From: Linnemannia schmuckeri
Taxonomy: Eukaryota > Mortierellomycota > Mortierellomycetes > Mortierellales > Mortierellaceae
Direction of reading: 5' to 3'
Assembly (NCBI GenBank): GCA_029449235.1
Contig: JANATG010000017.1
Coordinates: 1,318,001-1,382,000, forward strand
DNA: 64,000 nucleotides
Positions 60,666-64,000 of this stretch are shown piece after piece (position 1 is the stretch's first letter; every line of letters begins with the position of its first letter). A program made the position numbers and the translations under genes. The notes under the pieces were generated by a model. That model did not search any database. It was given only the letters and a program-made list of their open reading frames with translations, and was not told the DNA's origin.

Positions 60666-61317
60666 ATGCCCACGTTGTTTCGACTCAAAGACTTTCCCCT
60701 CATTCTCGCCATTACATTAGCTGCCGTCATATCTCAAACCTAGGGGATCCTCGGCATACACATTGCAGATGTATCTCAGCATGACAATAAGCTGCCTGCA
60801 GTTGACGTTTCTCCAGCTCGAGCAAGTGCCGACTTACAGCGTAGGGAAACCGCAATGACGAAGACAACACGCAGCTCAATGCTTTTGACCCCGAAGAAAT
60901 GACTCGGCGCGTCGCCAGACGCCAGGACGTCTCTAAAGTACAGGCAATACAAATAATCAGTCATCGAGGGAGCAAGTTGTGGATGCAATATCAGAATACA
61001 TTGCTGTACCCTACCGACGACAATTGCCAACTGCTTTAGACCATATCGCAGGAAACAGCAGACGTCATCGGCTTACAACGACAATACATTATTACATCAA
61101 CCCCCCCTTTGACTCCCAAAGAGAGTTACAAGGCTCAGCGCGTCGCAAGACTTCTGGTTAGCCTTACAGAATATATTCAGCAGTGCTATATATTGACTCT
61201 TTGGATCCTCTCGGACAAGATGGTCCTAAAGCAACTAGAGTTCGTTCTTCAGCAAGTGAAGTTTGACTCTGAAGAAATAGTTAGCATCTACACTGACGAC
61301 CAGTCGCGAAAGTAGTC
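60666..61317 (+). pseudogene. Decayed small secreted-protein gene
   Basis: Begins MPTLFRLKDFPLILAITLAA, a signal peptide, then a TAG after ISQT (near 60742). The frame resumes as HIADVSQHDNKLPAVDVSPA. A frameshift near 60845 leads to NRNDEDNTQLNAFDPEEMTR and VSKVQAIQIISHRGSKLWMQ, a second TAG near 61040, then TPKESYKAQRVARLLVSLTE, with helical sequence to the stop at 61315. The mature part looks helical and without cysteine pairs. Family not recognised. Confidence 0.55.
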
Positions 61318-61319
61318 AG

Positions 61320-62150
61320 ATAACAAGTTGAATAACATAATCTGAACAATTGTTGTTACGACACGACAACACTAAGACTTTTGTTGCAGAGAGGTATTCG
61401 TAAACATCTTTCATCTTTTACCATTCTTCAATTGCACGGAAAGGCTAAGGGGTCGCTATTTTCAGTGAATATTAACCATCTCAGTCAAGCAACGAATTTG
61501 CTACTAGAATATGACATGAAGCGATTTGTTCTTACATTCCTGTACTTTAAGGGACTGTATATATAAATAATCCCTAAAAATCCCCAATGAAATCCCTAAC
61601 TAATCCTTAAAAAACCCTACTAGTAAAAAGGAGAGTGTGCCGAGGTAGGGAGAACCAGGAGCAAATTTGCTTGAATGAATATGAAAATGATGTACCTCAT
61701 CGAAGATGAAAAGTGAGTTGGATGATGCGGGCAGAAGAAAATAAAGAGAAAATAGATGAGGAGAATACACGTATTTATCTTACTGAGCAAAAGCAGAAGT
61801 TCATGAAATATCTACATACAATAGTGCACCAATTAACAAGGAAGAGGCGCGAAAGTAACACAATGACAATAGTGAGCGTTATTGCTGTACTTTGTACTAT
61901 GCGGAATGCCCCTGCAACGAATTTGATATGCAGGAATGTGTCTGTTGTTTTCTTAGTTAGCTGTGTGAATAAAAGTGTGAAATGAAAAAAAAAAAAAAAA
62001 AATGAGGTAGACAAAGGAACAAAAGGAAATCAGGACAGGAAGGAGTGTTTTTGGTTGCTAGCTGAGGAGCAAAGACAGAGGAAGGGTTAGACTACTAAGA
62101 CAAAAGCAGAAAAACAAATAAAATGAGATAGAATGTTGCCTTGGCTGAGA
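61320..62150. other. Intergenic with A19 run
   Basis: No convincing gene. A homopolymer A run lies at about 61984-62002, next to the 3' side of the following minus-strand gene. Confidence 0.35.
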
Positions 62151-62155
62151 TGATA

Positions 62156-63124
62156 TCACTTGTGGCAACGGCATACTGCACTGCCTGTGACACCATTGAC
62201 GTGGGGTTTGGTGTCGACCTCCTTGATGGCCTCGCGCAGAATCTTAGTCGCTTTCCGTCCAGCCTCAAGTTCGTACGAGTTGACAATGGCTAGTCGAAAC
62301 CCACCAGGCGGGTTGGAAGCCGTCGTAGGATCCACATTCTCGTGAAAGGACACCTGTATACTAGAGACACCAGGAACAGCAGCAGCTCTAGATACCTCAG
62401 CAGCTGGCGGCAAGCAATATGACCGTTGCTGCGACCCCCACAGGATGACGCTGTACTGGTCGATCCGATCACTGTCGTCAAGCTCCCAGACCTTGTCCAC
62501 GTACAGCCGTACGACAGCATTCAGCCACTTGTCGCCATAGAGATCGGCCCACTGAGGGGTGAAGCGCAAATGCATCTCGATGATCTTGCCGCCGATTGTT
62601 TCAAAGTTGGCCATCCCCGTGTAGCCGGTTAGATGCTTATGTGCCCAGCTACTGCACCAGTCCTCGATCTCGGGCATGGCCTCTTTGTGCAGATGCCAAT
62701 AGTCAAACATACCGTCGCCAATAGGCACGCCGGTCGTATGGCGGGACCAGACCATCTCGCCATTGACAAACGCGGCATCTGTGCTGACATGGCGACCCTT
62801 TAGAAGGGTGCACCAGAAATAACCCGGTTGGAGCGACTTGAGAAAGGTCGCCTCATCAGGAATGACACGGCTGCCAACGCCCATGCCCTTGAGATTCATG
62901 AGTGGTTTGCTGAAGACTGGATATGCAGCCTTTGGTGGGAGGACACAATGGGGTGCTGCTTTCAGATCCTGGGTCAGTGCAATTGTCAGCTTGTTGTAAA
63001 CCCAGCGGTGCTCAGGGCAGAGTCGCCAGGCATCGCAGTCTTCTGTAGGGATGAACACATCCTCGGGGCACTTGATGTGATTAAAGAACTGCACGCGCCA
63101 GGGTTTGCTGTGAATGAATGGCAT
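62156..63124 (-). CDS. Probable ATP-grasp-fold protein, function unknown
   Basis: 322 residues, one exon, no signal peptide. YPVFSKPLMNLKGMGVGSRV (about 68-87) resembles the nucleotide-binding Lys and Gly loop of ATP-grasp enzymes. VSTDAAFVNGEMVWSRHTTG (113-132) and the strand GMANFETIGGKIIEMHLRFT (170-189, Glu175, Glu183, His185) fit the metal-binding region, followed by PQWADLYGDKWL. ATP-grasp enzymes join a carboxylate to an amine or thiol; which substrate is used here cannot be said. The C-terminus ends in Lys-rich sequence with VCRCHK. Confidence 0.6.
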   Translation of the reverse strand: MPFIHSKPWRVQFFNHIKCPEDVFIPTEDCDAWRLCPEHRWVYNKLTIALTQDLKAAPHCVLPPKAAYPVFSKPLMNLKGMGVGSRVIPDEATFLKSLQPGYFWCTLLKGRHVSTDAAFVNGEMVWSRHTTGVPIGDGMFDYWHLHKEAMPEIEDWCSSWAHKHLTGYTGMANFETIGGKIIEMHLRFTPQWADLYGDKWLNAVVRLYVDKVWELDDSDRIDQYSVILWGSQQRSYCLPPAAEVSRAAAVPGVSSIQVSFHENVDPTTASNPPGGFRLAIVNSYELEAGRKATKILREAIKEVDTKPHVNGVTGSAVCRCHK

Positions 63125-63590
63125 ATTGTATTGCTTTTACATCTACTAAAGACAAATAACGAAGGAATGTATGGCGATGTTAGCATTGCTATCGGCGCAT
63201 TTTACTCTCACTAATACCGTGCCGCACTCGATTACCTGCTGTCTTGTCTCCTGTGGGGATAAATGTGGTGGCGACCGCAGTTGGTTGGTCGATTGGTGGC
63301 AGAGTGCTGGGTATGTATCTGTATATGTCGACAGGGTAAGGGAAATTCGCAATTAGGCAGAGGAAAAAAGTGGTTGAGCGGAAGAAACGACGATGAGGGA
63401 AAGAGAGTGAGGCGAAAAGATGAGGGAGAATATGAGGAAAAGAACATGCTTGCATTACTCGGTCTATTAATGTGCTAAGGATGGTGGTAGAATTATGTCA
63501 TGACCATGACGAATGGATCGGTTTCCGCGAGAAACCAATAGATCCGCATGTTGATGTGATGCTTGATCGTTGGGCCTTGTTCTTGAGCTT

Positions 63591-63828
63591 ATTACACTCG
63601 ACCAGTGCCTTTGCGGACAAAAACATAAGAAATACGTCCGCAGAAGAATATTCCAATTCATTCGCTATTCAGTCAAGGAATAAAAAAAGTGTTCAGTCAT
63701 ATGACTGAGCTTAAGGGCTAGGGCAAAATCAAATATATCCTCTCGATTGAATATCCAATTTAAAAGTATAATTTTTTGCGTACAGATTTCTTATGTTTTT
63801 GTCCGTAAAAGCACACGTCGAGTGTACA
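63591..63828. repeat. Inverted repeat, arms of about 55-65 bp, spacer about 110 bp
   Basis: The left arm 63591-63655 contains GCGGACAAAAACATAAGAAA, and the right arm 63760-63828 contains its reverse complement TTTCTTATGTTTTTGTCCGT. Flanking ACACTCGAC / GTCGAGTGT also pair. MITE-like or hairpin-forming. Confidence 0.8.
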
Positions 63829-64000
63829 GTCTATGCTAGTATTCCATGTATGAGCAGTATACACAGAGTGGAAAAGAGCAACGGACAGGGGCATAACAGA
63901 AGGAAGCGCAGAGAAAATCACAGTCTTTTGCGCTATACCCATTTGGAGACAAGGGTCCTTTGCTGATCAGCGAGAGCTTTTTTACGGTTTGTTTATGCGG

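Noticed and set aside
1..64000. CRISPR array, bacterial operon, phage or plasmid origin
   Set aside because: No regularly spaced direct repeats with unique spacers and no bacterial gene arrangement; introns and TATA boxes show a eukaryote.

Overview
The window is eukaryotic and almost certainly from an early-diverging filamentous fungus (Mucoromycota, most likely the Mortierella group). Reasons: short GT-AG introns (about 65 to 130 nt), TATA boxes close to start codons, long families of diverged F-box-like proteins, GH25 and NlpC/P60 peptidoglycan-type hydrolases in a eukaryotic setting, and DIRS, piggyBac and Tc1/mariner elements. The lineage call is inference from gene content; no rRNA or marker gene is present. 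No CRISPR array, operon or bacterial gene layout was seen. Gene density is low and roughly half of the window is repeats, pseudogenes and purine-rich filler.

Layout. 0.06-0.8 kb: a large imperfect inverted repeat. 1.4-2.3 kb: a secreted GH25 lysozyme (minus), with a repeat module and long purine tracts upstream (2.5-4.1 kb). 4.3-5.7 kb: a dead Tc1/mariner transposase. 5.9-20 kb: a cluster of two F-box-like families in opposite orientations. Family A (minus) has one intact gene and two pseudogenes. Family B (plus) has two intact genes and two relics. 21-36 kb: a repeat-rich accessory zone with small secreted cysteine-rich proteins (23.4, 30.7 and 32.2 kb), a small protein interrupted by an in-frame TGA (21.3 kb), a piggyBac graveyard (26.4-27.6 kb) and an NlpC/P60 peptidase (34.9 kb). 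38.2-43.0 kb: a nearly intact DIRS-type tyrosine-recombinase retrotransposon that cut off the 3' end of a membrane-anchored protein gene. 49.1-54.0 kb: a second, decayed DIRS element that itself contains a nested 1.07-kb insertion. 54.3-56.4 kb: a six-exon gene of unknown function with a PD-(D/E)XK-like motif. 58.0-59.2 kb: a two-exon medium-chain alcohol dehydrogenase. 60.7-61.3 kb: a decayed secreted-protein gene. 62.2-63.1 kb: a probable ATP-grasp-fold protein.

The most unusual signal is a composite repeat. It consists of a 5' leader block with a TATATAAAG box, then a purine-rich tract with recurring GATCAAGGGCAGA-like words, then a conserved block of about 60-90 bp with the core GCCAAGCGTTCATAGCGAC. 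Three copies lie immediately upstream of three minus-strand genes (GH25, a secreted Cys-rich protein, NlpC/P60) at similar distances. The core block recurs at least seven times, always on the same strand. This could be a mobile or duplicated promoter module shared by cell-wall and effector-like genes, or a non-autonomous repeat that happens to lie there.
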